This document shows, piece after piece, positions 12,801 to 27,800 of a stretch of DNA of 64,000 nt (its first letter is position 1; the number at the start of each line of letters is the position of its first letter). The stretch lies in contig NC_134950.1 in the NCBI RefSeq assembly GCF_965638725.1, positions 19,792,932-19,856,931 of the forward strand, given 5' to 3'. This stretch comes from Aptenodytes patagonicus. Taxonomy: Eukaryota > Chordata > Aves > Sphenisciformes > Spheniscidae. The notes beneath the pieces were generated by a model. The model searched no databases, had not been told where the DNA came from, and worked only from the letters and a program-made list of their open reading frames with translations. The position numbers and the translations under genes were made by a program.

Positions 12801-15800
12801 TAGTGGCATGACTGGAGAAGCCTAAATTGGGCTGTTGTTCTGATTCATCCTCCAGAGGAGCCTCTTTCTCCCCATTTAAAACAGAAGGAGACTTAGCAGG
12901 TGGAAGCTAGGTGATATATGCCCTTTGGTGTCTGTCAGCAACTTTCATTAATGCATAAAACACCCCTGTGCTACAAGAGCAGTCACGAAAAGACCAAAGC
13001 AACATGTAGGGGGTCAAAAAATGTGGAGCAGAAAGCAGGTTGGGAGATTATCCTGAAAAATTCTGAAATACCCTTAGTGGTTCACTGTCAATAGCCAGCT
13101 CGCAGTGCACCATCCTGACAGAGCCGTGGCTACCTGGCCTAAGAGATCCCAGGATGAACGGAAAGGGAACCGTCAGGTAAAAGTCAGGGAACTCTTTTTG
13201 CCTTGGTACATTGAACTTGTAAAAGTTCATTAGAGGCTCATGTTTAATTCTGGAATCCACATTTCTTAGTGGAAATGCAGAGTATCTACAGCCTGAACAT
13301 TGGTCAAGGGACCTTAAGAGAAGATGAAAGTGGGACAGTAGACAAGGGATCAGGTAGGGGATGGACAGTTCGGACTCATAAAAGTGCATAACTAGATCTG
13401 GCAGCTAGGAGTGAGGGTAAAAATAAGTCAGTGGTTCCTCAGCGAGAGCATCATTAATTATTTGGATGCATTATGTAAGGAGGTTGTAAATTCACTGTTT
13501 CTTGAAGTCTTCAGGAAAAGGCAGTATTTTTCTAAAGAAGGCTCTAAAGCATATTCCAGTGAAATTTCTAAAGCCTCTGTGCCCAGAAAATCAGAGGAAA
13601 TCATCGCATCACAATGTATGGCCTTAAAGTCTATGAGAACAATATTTTTGTCAGTTGTTAGAGTATTATTATCTTTAACGCTGTTGTTTATACTTTGACT
13701 TTACTATTTGAAAGCTAGTCAGTGCATGTAAATGTCAGAGTGCTCTGAGCAACTTCCCTGATTGTTTGTTTGAGGAGACATTATCCTGTGCTTGGCTTTG
13801 AAACTTGGCAAGCGTGTCTGATCTGGAAGAGGGGTTGGACGTAGAGTTTCAATGATGAAATCCAGCTGATGTTCAAAGGGAAAGTCTACTCCCAGAACAC
13901 TCTTAGGAGGCCACTGTGAAAAAAGACACCATGAATATTGCTAAGAAAGCAATCAAAGTCGTGTGTTAGAAATTTATGTGTTTTTTCCTCCTGTGCAAGT
14001 AAATAATACAGGCAAGATCAGAAGTATGGCCTTTCATAGCAGTATTTGCCAGCTTTCTCTCTTCTATCTTCCTGATGCTCACATGCCTGAGAAGGTAAAT
14101 CAGGTCTATCTGTATTCCTGAGAAGTCTGGACCTGAAATCCTTACTGGGGCAAAACTCTTGCCGAGTTACAGGACTGAATCCTTAACTGACCTTGCTGAA
14201 AATGACATTCACATCATGCCTTCAGCAGAAAGTGAATCCCATTGCGGGCTCGTCTGGTCCTGTTACACCCTTTCCAACTTTGGAGATAGATTCCTTATCT
14301 TGGCCCATTTCTGGGCAGGTGGAGGTCTTCAGCTCCTTCTGTCAGAGTTGTCAGTGGGGTTTTGGAGGAGGCTACAGGTCTGCAGGAACTGCTGAACCCA
14401 CACCGCCACGGTTGCATCCTTCCTCCTGCAGATGAGGAGCAGAGGTGTTTGCTGCGGCAGTGAGCAGGGCGGGCAGTCAAGCTGTCTGCAGGACGGGGCA
14501 GGCATCAGCTTGATGTGCGGTCAGGGTCCACGGGGAAGTCTGCTGCTCTTCTGTGGGGAGTTCACCGACAGTATTAAATACAGTTAAATAGCCTGCTAAG
14601 GCTTTGGTAGCAGGGAAGAATGAAGATACGTGCAGGCAGTTTGGCTTGCACCGAGCAGTTGGATAGCACCTCAGTTCACCAGGGCTTCTCCTTGTGCCAG
14701 AACAGTGAGTTGCAGGTCGGGTGGGGGGTGAATCCCCCCAGTGTGCAGCAGAGCTTTGCTTGCCTTTGGTGGTGAGCACCAGTGTTTTGTATGCAGCTGT
14801 TCCTTTCTGTGGTAGTAAACATTTTGATTATTCAAAAAAGCACCAAAAAAGCTGACACAGAAAAATATTTCTCTGCAGCTTGCCCTAGATTTGGAAACTT
14901 TATCATTTTGTTCACATTTCTGACTAATACTAGGTAGAAGGAGTAGAAGTTATACATTATATAAAAGATAACAAACTATCAGAGGAGAGGGAGTACAACA
15001 AAATTGTTCATTTACTTCAGCTGGGATGGGAATGCTCACCTGGTTATTGATGAGTCTAAAAGTCACAAGGGGTGTGAGTAGAGGAGAGCTATTGCTCTTT
15101 GTGCCAGGCTCCTTTGTTCCTTTAATAAATGCCCCACTGCAACGAAAGCTGAAGTCCTTAAGGGTAAAAGGACGATATGTAAATATGACATAATCTGATC
15201 ATACAGTGTCACCAGTGTGATATCAGAGGCAATGGTGGGGGGAGTGGTAATTAAAATATTTATTTTTATATGCTATTTTTATATGCTTTCTTTAGTTACT
15301 CCATTTCCTTATAACAGTTAGTTTTACATACTTGTTTTTTTAATGCCCTAATTCTTAACACTGTAGTTTACTTCTTTCATTGTTTAAAGGTTTTATCAGC
15401 TTCTGAGGTTCTTCCAGGTAGCACCCCTATAGATTTCTTCACTGAGAGGGTGGTCGGTCACTGGAACAGGCTCCCCAGGGAAGTGGTCACGCACCGAGCC
15501 TGTCAGAGTTCAAGGAGCACCTGGATGACACTCTTAGTCATACGGTTTAGCTTTAGGTAGTCCTGCAAGGAGCAGGGAGTTGGACTCGATGATCCTTATG
15601 GGTCCCTTCCAACATGAGATATTCTGTGATAGCTTTGGGAGTTATTTATACATAAAGTCTCCCATACAAAACACATCTGTGAGGTCTGCAGAACCTGTCC
15701 AGCTATTGCAGTGATTTTATTGGTGGAGAGATGAAGGAAATAGTTTCCTGTCTTTTTTTTTTTTTTAAACACAAAGTTTTGAAAATAATGGCACATAGAG

Positions 15801-18800
15801 AAACAACTACATGGAAAGGTCATAAGAAAAAATAAACTGCATGAACCTGCGCTTCTTTCTGAATATATTTGATTTTAAATGTTTGTGTGCTTCTAAAGAG
15901 AAGACGCTTTGGACATAGCTAAAAGAGCTGCTTAAATGCAGTTCAGAAGCTCACTCAGCCGTGTTGATCCACTGCCCTGTAGGTAGCATTCATTCAGCCT
16001 GCAGAAGGGACTCTGGACCCTTGGGAGAAGGAAACGGACGCTGATCTGGGAGGAAATTCCCGCCTTCTCTCTTCTCTGTGTTGAGTGATATTGTGATGTT
16101 GATGGGAATGGAAAGGATAAAAAGTAAACTGAAATCACGTGGGCAACAATCCTGCTTTGGTCAGGGTGAATGTGGGGATGGGCTGAAAACCTTATTAGCG
16201 GTCTTCTCCTTCCCGGTATTTTTCTAGGAACTAATTGTGAGTTGCAGAAGGCAGCAGCAAGATGGCAAAAGGAGATGCTTGTAGGCTTAATTGAGCTGAT
16301 TTGAAGGAATGAAATATGATTAAGCTGGATTAGGTGCTTTGCACCATTACTGCCCTTTGTGCCTTGGGAGGTAATTCTGGCAGTAGGCTGGGCTGCCCCT
16401 GTGGCTTGGCATCATGTCTGGCAGCTTGCAGAGGCCTGGGCAGCAACACCTCAGGCTGCTGGCTGCTGTTACGTGCTAATGCATATAGCGTGCTTTGGAC
16501 GGTCAGCACCTATAGGTACCTTGCTCAGCACTGGAGGCAGGACATGGAGAAATGAGAAGCAGAACATTGGAACAAGTAAGTGAGGGTAGGGTAGCTGGTC
16601 AGGCACAAAGGAAAACTGGTTCACATGAACGGATGAGGTTGTTTCACTGTACTGAAGGAGCAATAGTTAACAATAGCAAAAGCTGCTCTTTCCTGCGGAG
16701 GGGAGGCAGGCAGGGAGGAGGTTAGATAGTTATAAGGTGCCTCTTTTGCCTCATAAATGCACAGTCATATACTGACTTTTTAAACAATCTGCCCATGCAA
16801 AGCTTATTGCAAGATCAGGCTTGACCTAAATTATGAACAGGGTGGAAGTGGAAAGTGCAATATGGTCATGCAAATTATTTGGCTCAGTTGCAGGTACTTC
16901 TTTGAGTTTCATGTTAGGTAAAGATAATGCACCGGGAGCAGAGTGCAATTGCATAATTAAGATGGCAGCTTTCATTTTGTCCTGGGAAAGAACAAACAAT
17001 TACATTTATCCAGAAGAGTAAATATTCAAGGCTTCCCAGTGTCAGAGTAGCCTGTTTGGTTTTGTTGTGTATCTCTGAAACCACCATGACTTTTAGAGGA
17101 GCTGTGATTACTCAAGATTACAGGAGATGTGATTAGATGAAGGGGGTGTTTGATATGTGGATGTCACCTGGACTCAGACTTCTTGCTTTGCATTTAATTG
17201 TTAAGAGCTGGAGTGTTTGTATTCCTGGAGGTCAGGAACGCGGGTCTATTCCTGAGGTGGCTGCTGATGCCGTGAAGCGCTGGTGTGCCCTCAGAGGAAT
17301 TCAGCTTTAAACAAAAGCAGTCTGTGCATAACACACCCTCTTCAGGACCAGGGACCTCACAGCCACTTGTCAGGAATGGATGAGCTGTGTGATCATGGTT
17401 GCTTTAAAAGGAAAAACAATTTTGAGAAACCTTTATTAGTTCCAGTTAAATGAAAATCCTGACTTTGTGCATATGGGCTGTAGGTCACTCTCTTGTTCAG
17501 ATAGGAATATATCTTGGAGAGCATGTGGCCCATGCTTGCTTTCCATCCAGTGTGCACTACACAAGCCGTTCTTGTGTCTTACGTGCATTTCTTCATGCCG
17601 TAGTATTCCCTAACCTAGCTAAGTCAAAAGAATTTATCTTAGATCCGAGTTTTCATTACGTAGCTCCTGATTTTGTATTTTGTCAGACTTAGCGAAACAA
17701 GCACTTGCCATTTTAGTCTGCCATAAGGTATTCAAGACTTCTTCACAAAATGGGAGAAACTAATAGCTTCTTACCAGGTTTCAGAGCCAAGGTTGTGCAT
17801 ATCAGGTAACTGACTGTAAACAGTTGTAGTCCAAACACTTCTTTTTTTTTTTTTTTTTATTCTGCTAATGTTCATGTACTTATTAGTTAGAAATTTTGAT
17901 GTTTTCCCTTTTCTCTTCAGATGATACTGGCTGTCCTAGTAGCCAGTCAGTATCTCCAGTTAAGACTCCTTCTGATGCTGGAAACAGTCCAATCAGTTTT
18001 TGCACCGGCAGCGATGGAGAGTTCTCCAGGAAGAAATTCAGTCCAGGGACAATGAGCGAAGGGAACCCGCAGCTGGCTCGATATAAGAAGGAGACAAAGA
18101 CAAGCCTTGTAAAGCCCGGTGAGTATAGTATAGTTCCTTTCATTTCTTTAATTACACTCTCTAATTGACTAGTACATCTACAGGTGTCTAGATACATTGT
18201 GTTGCACTGCCTGTGATACAACTAATGCTGACAGTAAATAAAAAAAAAAGTTGGGTTCTTTCTGTGGAGCCACCTGCAAGATTTGAAAACACTATCGGTA
18301 TTAGCTTTTTCATGGAAATATAATTAATTGACATCTTCACTTTCTTTTATGAGGTTGGATGGTGATGTCAAATAACAACTGAAATGGATTTTATCCTATC
18401 TCATGGTAATTACACACATATTTCACTGGCCAAAGATAAATGACTCTTACTATTGAAGCAAAGAATTATAGTCTTTTGATGTTGTTAGATTTATTGTTAG
18501 ATCCTGCCTAAAGTTTATGCTGCCAGGCTGTGATAGCTCTGGGGATACAACATGTCAAACCAAAGCAAGGTAACAGGCAGCCTACGTGTGGGAGTTAGGC
18601 AGATGTAGATCCATACTGCATTGGCTGAATCAAGAGCATGTCTCCCATTACCTCAGGCTAACGGGCCTCCTCAGACCACCAACTAAATCAGCACCTGCTT
18701 GTCGCACATCCAAGACTAAATATCCCGGTGTGTCCTTGGCTGCTGTAATTTTAATCAGTAGATATAAAATATTGTTGTGATTCATGTACAGGCAGCTCTT

Positions 18801-21800
18801 GATTACAAATGGTCAGGATATTTGTGCTGTTATTTAATTAATCATGGAGACAGAGAGGGTGTTTTGACCCTGTGCAGAGCAGCTGCAGAACTGACATGGT
18901 TTATGAGCTCAGGTACCTCCTGGCTATACTGTTTCCAGAGCCATTTCACCTCTGGAAGCAATTTAGATACTTTCACGAGGAGCCAGCTCAGATTTACCAG
19001 CACCATGTTTAATCCAGAAACAGTAGAGAATTTGTCGCAAAAACTCTTCACTGTTACTCATTGGAAGGGCTGATGAAACCTGACTTACCACTATCCCTGC
19101 AAAGTTCTTCAAGTCATTTCATAGCACCCGTGTTACTTGTGGGTTCCCGGTCTCCCATTGCTCTGCATAATGGGAGATAATATTTTTTCAAGGTTTGATT
19201 TGTGCTCCATTAAAATCAAGGAATCTAACACAGGTAGAAGGCAGTGAATACGGTATATGGCAGTCAAATCTGCAGCCATGGCTATCACAACCATTTTGTA
19301 TGTGAATATGGATGTAGCTTACCAAAATGTGGATAAAGAATTTTGAAAGTGTTTTTTTTCTGCTGAAGAGTCTTGTACACATGGGAAAAGAGTTACGCTT
19401 TTTTTTTTTAAGTAAGTTACTTCTTTGTTTTTGATTATTACACTTAAATTGACCTATAATATCAAGCTATTAGCCTTTTGCAGTAATAGTCAGAAGTAAT
19501 CTTCGTTTTGGTTGATGGTATTATTTCAAATCTTTGAATAGACTTAGTTTAGGTATTTAAAAACTATGATTTTTAAACAGTGTTTCTTTCAGATATTAGG
19601 CTTAAGTAATTTGACCTATGGTTGCCTGTGTCTCCTTTCTTATCTCCATCACCGCTAAATTCTTTTGAATTTCCTGAGCAATTTCAGCAAAATTTGAAAG
19701 AGAGTACAAGAATCAGTAAGGTTACAAGAATGCAAGTTGAAAGGCTGAGAGGGGGAAACAAAGGCAATCTGAGTAGAATTTTAATATGCTTCAGGTGGAA
19801 AAAAAGTCAACACAGAGGAGTCAAAAGCAACCTGCTTTATTAGTTCACTGCTTATGGAGCTGCTTTTAATGCTATTCTTTGGGCAGACAGATGTACTGAC
19901 ATCCTCATACATTCATTTGAAGCTCTCATTTGTCATCTTGCAGCTTCCTCATAACACGGCTTTGTTCTTGTAGGTGGGCCATTTTCTGTAGCCATCAGTA
20001 CTTTTGCACTGATTGATCTCTAAGGTTGGAAAACTTGTCTCTACAGTTCAAGCGTATCACTCCTAGGATCCGTCAAAACTCTCAGAGCAGGAACTGAGTC
20101 TGATTTACAGAGTACTTCTAAGATCCTCCTGCCAAATATCTCACATCTTTATAGTGGAAAGTTGTCAAAACCCACATTGTAGTCAGTGTGTGAGCTGACA
20201 CAGGTGAGGGACATTGCTGACATGGAGAGCATGCCAGGGGACAGCTGGGGTTCATTTTCCTCACTGTTGGCCACAGGGGTTAATGTAATTCTCTCCCATT
20301 GCTACCTCTTGGCTTCAGGTGGATCCAGTCCCCTCCCCATGACCTACTTGCACATGAATTTCTGGTGGCTCAGTTGGGAAGGTCTAGCCCTTGTGCAAAG
20401 AGGAGGCATCATCACATAGCAAAACACACAGGGAATAACAGGGGAGCAGTAGAAGGGAAGTAGGACCTGGGAGGAGAATAACAGCAACGTGTCCTTGTCG
20501 TACGTAACCTAGTTCTGCGTACAGCTGGATACCTCAAACTACAGCACAAAAAGAGTTGTGCGCAATATCTTTCTCTCTACCAAAAGCCCTTACTGATTTA
20601 TGGAGATAATCTCTACTTTTTATTTATCTGAAATGTTTTGTGATAATGACTACATAGCAGGAGCCAGACAGGAGAGACAAAAATCCAGCCTACTACTATC
20701 TTTTACAGACTCTGTCCTGCGCTACATTTTTGTAGGCAAGTACATCAATCAGTGTGCACCTTCAAAATGCCTGTAATTTTGCCGAAAATTTATCTGTTTC
20801 CAGGATTGTTTTCTTGGAACATGCTGAATCTCAGAAGTAACACTCACACAAATATTTAGATAATTCAGGAAGTGTCAGAGGGGGATCGCACTGAGAATGA
20901 ACCCTGGGACTTTTTTTTAGGCTGTTCCCAAGCTCCAATGCTTTTCTCCTACTTTAGCAACATCACTTCATCTTTCTTTTCTATACTTCAAAATACGAAA
21001 TACGACGTAGGTTTTTTTTCTCTAACAGCCTAAGGCATTGTTATGTGGATCTAAGTCATCTTCAGCTCTTGAATTATTAGCAAACTAGATTCGGATATCA
21101 TTCATAATTTATGTTGCTTGCATAGCGAGCCATACTTAATCCTGGAATGCATTATCACTGCATCTTGCTAAAGCTCTGAAAGATTTATAATCATGAAGAT
21201 GTTATTCATTTGGGATAGTTGGTAATAGGTTTTATTGTGCATTAAATCCGAGTCACAGCAGTGTTATAGGTGAATTTGGCTTAAAATCAGTGACTGCGTT
21301 CCCAGGAAAGGATGGAGAGGGCAGGTACATTAGGGAAGATATAAAACATCCACTCCAGGAGGAAGTTACGAGCCTTTTAATTTTAGGATTTTAGAAGTTG
21401 TGCCCTCTTTTGGATGTGATTCATTTATGCAGTTTTAAAAGAACAGAAAATGTGTTGCAGAAAATGGCCTCGCAAAAAGGCACAAAAAGCTTAATTAACA
21501 CTGGTCCTAGTTTTGTATTAAGATGCTGTGCTGAATCCTACAGTTTCAGTAATGAATAAACAGGAACATAAACACTTCTACATATTCACATTCTTGGTTT
21601 ACTCCTCCTGCAAAGATCCATCCGGAATTCCTGCAGCTCATGTCCACATCTTGTTAAGAATAATGGGAACTGTTTTGCTTTCTTTGACAGTCTTTCTCAT
21701 CTTTTTTTTTTAATTCCATACAAATGCTTAGTGCAGGGATTCAAAATCTGGATCTGCAAGCTGCAAAGTACTGATAAACTTAAAAAGACGTGGATAAAGA

Positions 21801-24800
21801 AAGGAATCTTGGGCAAGAGCTGTGTCAATAACTTTTAAAAGGCTTACATGTTTAAAATAACAAGAAGCTGTACTTCCATTTAAGTGTCTGTGAGCATCAT
21901 AATTCAAGAAGGGCACCTGATCAGCTGACTGTGTTCAATGTTTCTGGCAAAAGTTCTGGTCTTTACTTTCTTGCTTTAGGTGTCATGGGCACGCTTGGGG
22001 CAGTTTACTGAATGAGCTGAGGTTACTGTTGGAGCTGTCTCTTAGGGCCCATGGAATTGCTGAAGTTTCACGTGAAATTATTAAGACTTAAGATAAAACA
22101 TGGAGACATTAAGCACCACTGCATGAAAGGAGACCTAGGTGAGCCACACACAGTTAGGGTCAGCTCCCGAAACCTGTGAAGACTGGCTGTCCATCATTCA
22201 CAGCTCAGTTCAGTATTAAGCATTCCCCGTAGCAGCAGACTGTACAAAAAAGTTATTCTTTTTCACTGTTGATAAAACATTTGGCCATCTATTACTGCAT
22301 CTGGGTAAAACAGTAACATTTTGGATTATACGGCAGTTGAATTGCAATGGATTGTATTTCAAGAAGGGTGGTCATTGAGAACTCAGGCATTAAAACTTCG
22401 GTCTGTTCAAATTAATGAGCAAATCTCAGAGGCTTTCACCACATAGAGCACCTACGTTTGTTGGACAATAGGCAATGAGCAGAAATTAAGGAACGTGAAA
22501 TCCATATGAACACAAGAAAACACTTTTTTTTACTGTGACAGTGGTCAGACACTGGCACAAGTTGCCTAGAGAAGTTGTGGGTGGAGTTTCCTTCCATGGA
22601 GATACTCAAAACTCAGCTAGACACAGTCCCGGTCAGCCTGCTTCAGCTAGACTTGCTTGAGCAGTGAGTTGGACTAGGTGGTCTCAAGAGGTCCCTTTCA
22701 CCCGCAGCGACTCTGTGATTCTGTGTTGTCTGAACCTTTTTTCCTTTAAATAGTGCATCACCCAGATCTGTAGTTAAGTAGTTGCAAGGCACAATTTGTG
22801 CTTTTCCTGCCCGATCTTTCACGTCTGTGTACTACCATTTCACTTACAATGAGTTCATAGAAATGAAAGAATAAAAAAAGTAACTTTTAACAATCACTAT
22901 TCAATTAAAAATGTCATTTAACTTTGAGCCACAGTAAGTAACGTTGTACTCAAGCATGTGTTGCCAGTATGATCTCCTCTACTTTCTTGATTGTGAATTT
23001 GTCAAGTCACGAGTGAATGAGACGGGATGTCGCCGTCTGAACACATTAATCTTTGAAGGCTTTAGGACTATTAGGAGTTTTAGGAGAGACAGGTGGAGTG
23101 GACTGTATTGGACTTAAATTGGTTGTGAGTACAGTGTAGGTGCGGGTGCTTTTTTAATCAGCGTTGGAGCTGATGATAGTTAACAAAAAGGAGGCAAGGG
23201 AAATGACCCTGGGCATTTGGGAATATTACAGTTAGAGCTAAATAAGCCAAACAGATTAGATGATAGAAAATGCAGGTGTTAGCTGCAAATTATGTCTAGC
23301 TGTTAGAAATGTCTAGCTGTTAAAACATAATGCTCTTCCTCCTGATTTTTTTTTATTGTCCGGTGTGTGAGGATTAGATTCCCAGGACAGCAAATGTCCA
23401 GGAACTTATTCCTGGGGGAACCCTGTGCAAGCAAAGAGTAGTCACTAGTTAATCCATTAGTGTAAAATTAGCAGATAAGTTTATCCATATTGCTGCTCTA
23501 CTTCCATATGTGTCTGTATTCTAAAGGCAGTCACTTTGGTTATTTTAAAAAGAAAACATTATAGCTCTGATTTAGGTTATATTACTGACATCTGGCTGTA
23601 TGATTTTACAGATCTTTGTTCAGCTCACTCCCTTTCTTCAGTATGACAGTGTGGGAATAATAGTGTCTGACTGACATATACGTATGTATGTGCTTCACTT
23701 GAAAAGCAGATGAGTTGGTGTGTAAGTTCTGCGAGAGGATTGTCTTAGAGGTAATTCTGGAAATATACTTCACTCTCAAGAGCTTCGCCTTTCTGATTGC
23801 AGAAGGATGCAATGATAGGACTTTGTCTTATCTTGGGAAGGCTGATAAAATATTAGAAAGACATTTTTTACTGGTGCATTTATCCAAGGATACTATATCT
23901 TGTATTTGCATGGCTTTTGTTCATTCTCTGTACCAAATTTCTGCAAGCAGTGGGAAAAATAATAGAACTGTTGTCCCCGTTGTTCAGGAACAACAGTACA
24001 GAATACAAAAACAAGTTACAGAATGTGCTAACTTGAATAGATCCTATGGCATGCAAAGAGATTCATTGTTCTTTATAACTACTAGTTGGTACTTCTACCT
24101 CTTATGTTGAAATACTCTTTTAAAATGCTGCTGGTGTACTATGTATTCTAACACAAAGTCACACTGTTTGGTTGTTTAAAAAAAACAGACAACAGAAAAC
24201 CTGTATTTGGAGATAGCAATCTGCCTTGACTGATCCCTAAAATGAATTGGTGTGCTTCATTTTAAAAGCAGAATCACACAAAGGTGAGAGCAACGAGAAG
24301 ACTGGTGACCTCAGTGTAATGTGTCTCTCTTTCTGCTGTGACTTATTTAGCAGTACTTTATAACCCACATTCCAAGCCTGCACCTTTTCTGAGGGAGGGA
24401 TAAATAAGAACAAGGGTATGTCAAAGAACATTTAACCCGGTTACAAATGCAGGATTTGATCAGGGTACACCATGCTCCCATCCTGCAATCAGTCATAACC
24501 TTACTCGTGCAGTGAAGGTGGGAAGACTCGTGTTTCCATTCCTGGGAATATTCATATAGTTAAATACGTGGTTGGTGTCAAGTGCATAAGAATGCTGAAA
24601 TTAGGAAATGAGCTGCACCTGATTCAGTGTAGTTTAAACAATTGGTCGTAGAACAAAAACAACTTGTGTAGACGGATCGAGTGAAGTAAGTTGATAACAA
24701 ATGATGGAGCATCTTGCCTGTGACCATAAGTTGTCCATATTTTTTTTTTTTTGTACCTCCTTAAAGTATTTGAATTAATAATAAGCAATCTCCTGATGTG

Positions 24801-27800
24801 GCCTTGTTTATTGATAAGTGCAAAGCATAAATTCTCTGAGGGGTGCAGGGGAGCTTGCAAGTGAAAAGCCCAGGTTGCCTGAGTAACTTAAACCAGATGA
24901 GGATGGCTTTAACTTGAGCATTAGGTTTTTAAGCAGCTCGATATTTGGCAAAGAGCAGATACACAGTGGTCAGTTACATGTGCTTCTGGAAGGCTTTCCA
25001 TCTGCTTTTTAAAACATCACCTTGGCAATAAAAAGGGAGGAAGCACTTGAGCATGTGTCACTTTCTCAGATGTAAGCACATGGTTCAAATACGTCACTTC
25101 TGTCCCACACCTGATAGCAGCCAATGTGACCATCCTGACATTCAAATCCAACAGTACGCAACATTTATTTCCTGTGCAGTTTTAATGTCACTCTTCTCCC
25201 TTTCTTATATGTGCACGTCATAATTTTATCTGGGACAATAAAGTTTCTGAGATCTTTTCTAACCCAGGGTCTAACAAATACAGTTGTGGCAGTTTTCGAC
25301 CCTGCTCCTCTTTCTCATTTACTTTTGCTCTTCTTCCTTCATCTTTCATTTTGGGCCTATACAAAATAGCTACCGCTGATTTTTTTAAATAAAAGTGTTT
25401 CTGGATAATAATTCTGTATGCACTGAGCCCTCCTGCATATTTTACTGACGGGATCCGCTTTAATTTCACGTCTGTTGCTATGGAGCTGTGTAGATTTGCT
25501 TACTTGACCTGCCAGCACAGGGAGTTATTAAAGACTCAGTTGCCATGGGTACCGGAGGACCGGGGTGTGCTTCACAGGGGGATGAACGTGCACATCTCAC
25601 CCTCCAGGAGCGAGGATGCCATGTCTGGGTTCAAGCCCGTGCTATCTTCAAAGCTTGCGCCCTAGAGTTGAGCATGGAGGGGCGTCGCCCTGCGAAGGTT
25701 TGGTGCGTTGTAGCAGTCGGTGCTGTGAGGTCTGGCAGGCAACCGGCGCTGTGAAGTCCGGTGGACGGCGGTGGGGTGGAAGCTGCTGTTGGGGGATCTA
25801 TCATTTGCATAGCCCAGCCCTCCCCCCCCACATACTTCACAGTGTCTGGGTTTCCGTTGCAATTTTGGAATGCTCCCTCCCAGTTGGGTCAACAGACCCA
25901 GCACAGCCAGTAGATTCTGTTGGAGCTTCTCTGTCTGGCATAAATCCCTTGGTATTTGTGATCCAGAAGAGGTGACATTTGAATCTACAGGTCTCCTTAG
26001 ACAACCTTCATGAGCTGTGGGCTGCAGATGGGGACTGGCTCTCTTTCTCTGGTCCAGTGACTGGTCCCATTGCTCACAGGAGGTGAAACAGCTTCAACAG
26101 GTGAATCTTCCATTTCCCTTCTTCGGGGGGTTACGGGAGCTGTTTCGGAGGTGAGGGAGATGTGAATTCACGGTCTTGAGCCAAGTTGGATAGAGCAGAG
26201 ATGGCCTGTAATTTATCTGACCTCAATTCCGTGTCTGAAATGTAGCTGTAATCGTCTCCGCCTGTACAACTGCACTAAGTCCTGTTTTGTTTTAAAGGAG
26301 ATAAAACGAACAAAATCAGTGAATCTCGTGTGCGGTCTTTCTGACCAGATACCTAAGCGTTTACTTTAGGATAAGATGAATAGTACCTTGAACTCACTGG
26401 TTATACTGACTAACTCCCCGTTGACTAAAAATGGGACCAAGGTTGGCTCGGACATAGGTGTCTACATTAGAGACATCCACATTTAGTCAGATGAATCCCA
26501 CTCCCGTCTCCTGTGTTCCTCATCAGGTCTCTGACAACTCTGCTGTTAGCCCTTATTGAAGACAAGTACAGTCTCTGTCTCTTTTATTTCTGTTTGTTTG
26601 TTTTTTTTTTAACAGGAAGGTCAGTCTTAGACATTCAGTTGTGGAAGAAAGTTTGTGTTTGAAGATCACACGTGGGTCTTCAAGTAGGTCTAATTAGATG
26701 CCTTCTCCTCTTCTGTTCATCCCTGGCAAGCTTAGGCACTCTCTGTTTGTCCTGTTTCTGAGGACTGCTGCCCAACGTGCCTAGCGTTGCACAGGGAAAT
26801 TCTGTATCTCATTTTGCACCATGAATTCGCAGGAATGAAGTATTTTTAGGACATAAGCTAACTAAATCACAGTAAAGTGAAAAAAGTGCTCTGTAACTTC
26901 CGAGAGATAATACTGGAATATAATTGGAATATAAATATTTTGAGCAAAAGATGCTTAGAAAGTTAGGTAAAAATTATTAGCATAGCGCTATTTTTTTAGT
27001 TTGGATTTATATATATTTTAGATTTAAACTTTGAATTTAGACAAATTTGCTTGAATTGATGTGGAGAACTTTCAAAAAGCCAAGTATTTCTTTCAAGCAA
27101 GAATAAGCAAAGTAGCAGCTACAAAGAGTGTTTCGGCTTTAAAGTGTTTCATATTTTTGAACCCAAATCTGCAGTTCCTGTTAAATTAAAGTGGCGTAGA
27201 AAAACAATCTTTTAATTCTGTGTCACAAATTTTATGATCCACTCCCTTCTAAAAAATTATTTTAGATCTTGCTTAGTAGAGACATGGGCAATTAGTGGTT
27301 GAGCTGTGGCCTCTCAAGACATGTATCTCTCTTTGTTCAGATGACTCTCGGGCTGCAGCAAGCACCCAGATGTCACAGCGAAAATGAAGGATCCAAAAAA
27401 GAAGCCAGCAAGTTGAAAAGGAGGAACTGGCAAGTAAAAGGTGAAAGCCTGAGTCCCAGCTGTCCTAGATAATGGCCTGCCCAGCTGTGGGCTGGTGGCA
27501 CAGGCCACCTGCAATTCAGGGTCTTGGGCACAAATCTTCTGCAGTTAGGTACTTATCTCCTTCCTCACAAAGAAAAAATAAATAAATAAAAGGAGATCCC
27601 TGTTACTTAGTTCAGTAAAGGGAAAAGAAACTTGTATTTAGATCTGTTTGTGCCACTTCTGGAGGATGGACTTGAGCACAAAGGAGAAGAGTGCCCTAGT
27701 ACAAGGTTGCTGGGCAGGCTGAGGGGATGCAGGGAGTCTGCTCCCAGGGAAGCTGTTCCACTTCCCATAATTTAGTAACTGCTCTGTTGGGGGTTTGAAG

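Larger units (their letters stand above)
4224..17920 (+). other. SYBU: SYBU intron 2 (13.7 kb)
   Basis: The intron is bounded by GTACCG and CTCTTCAG. Past the CpG island it is AT-rich and mostly unique. It holds two CR1 fragments (listed separately), short A/T homopolymers, an (AAT)n patch near 12119-12137, and a GC-moderate patch around 14.2-14.8 kb with only short overlapping frames. I see no other coding exon. Confidence 0.85.
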
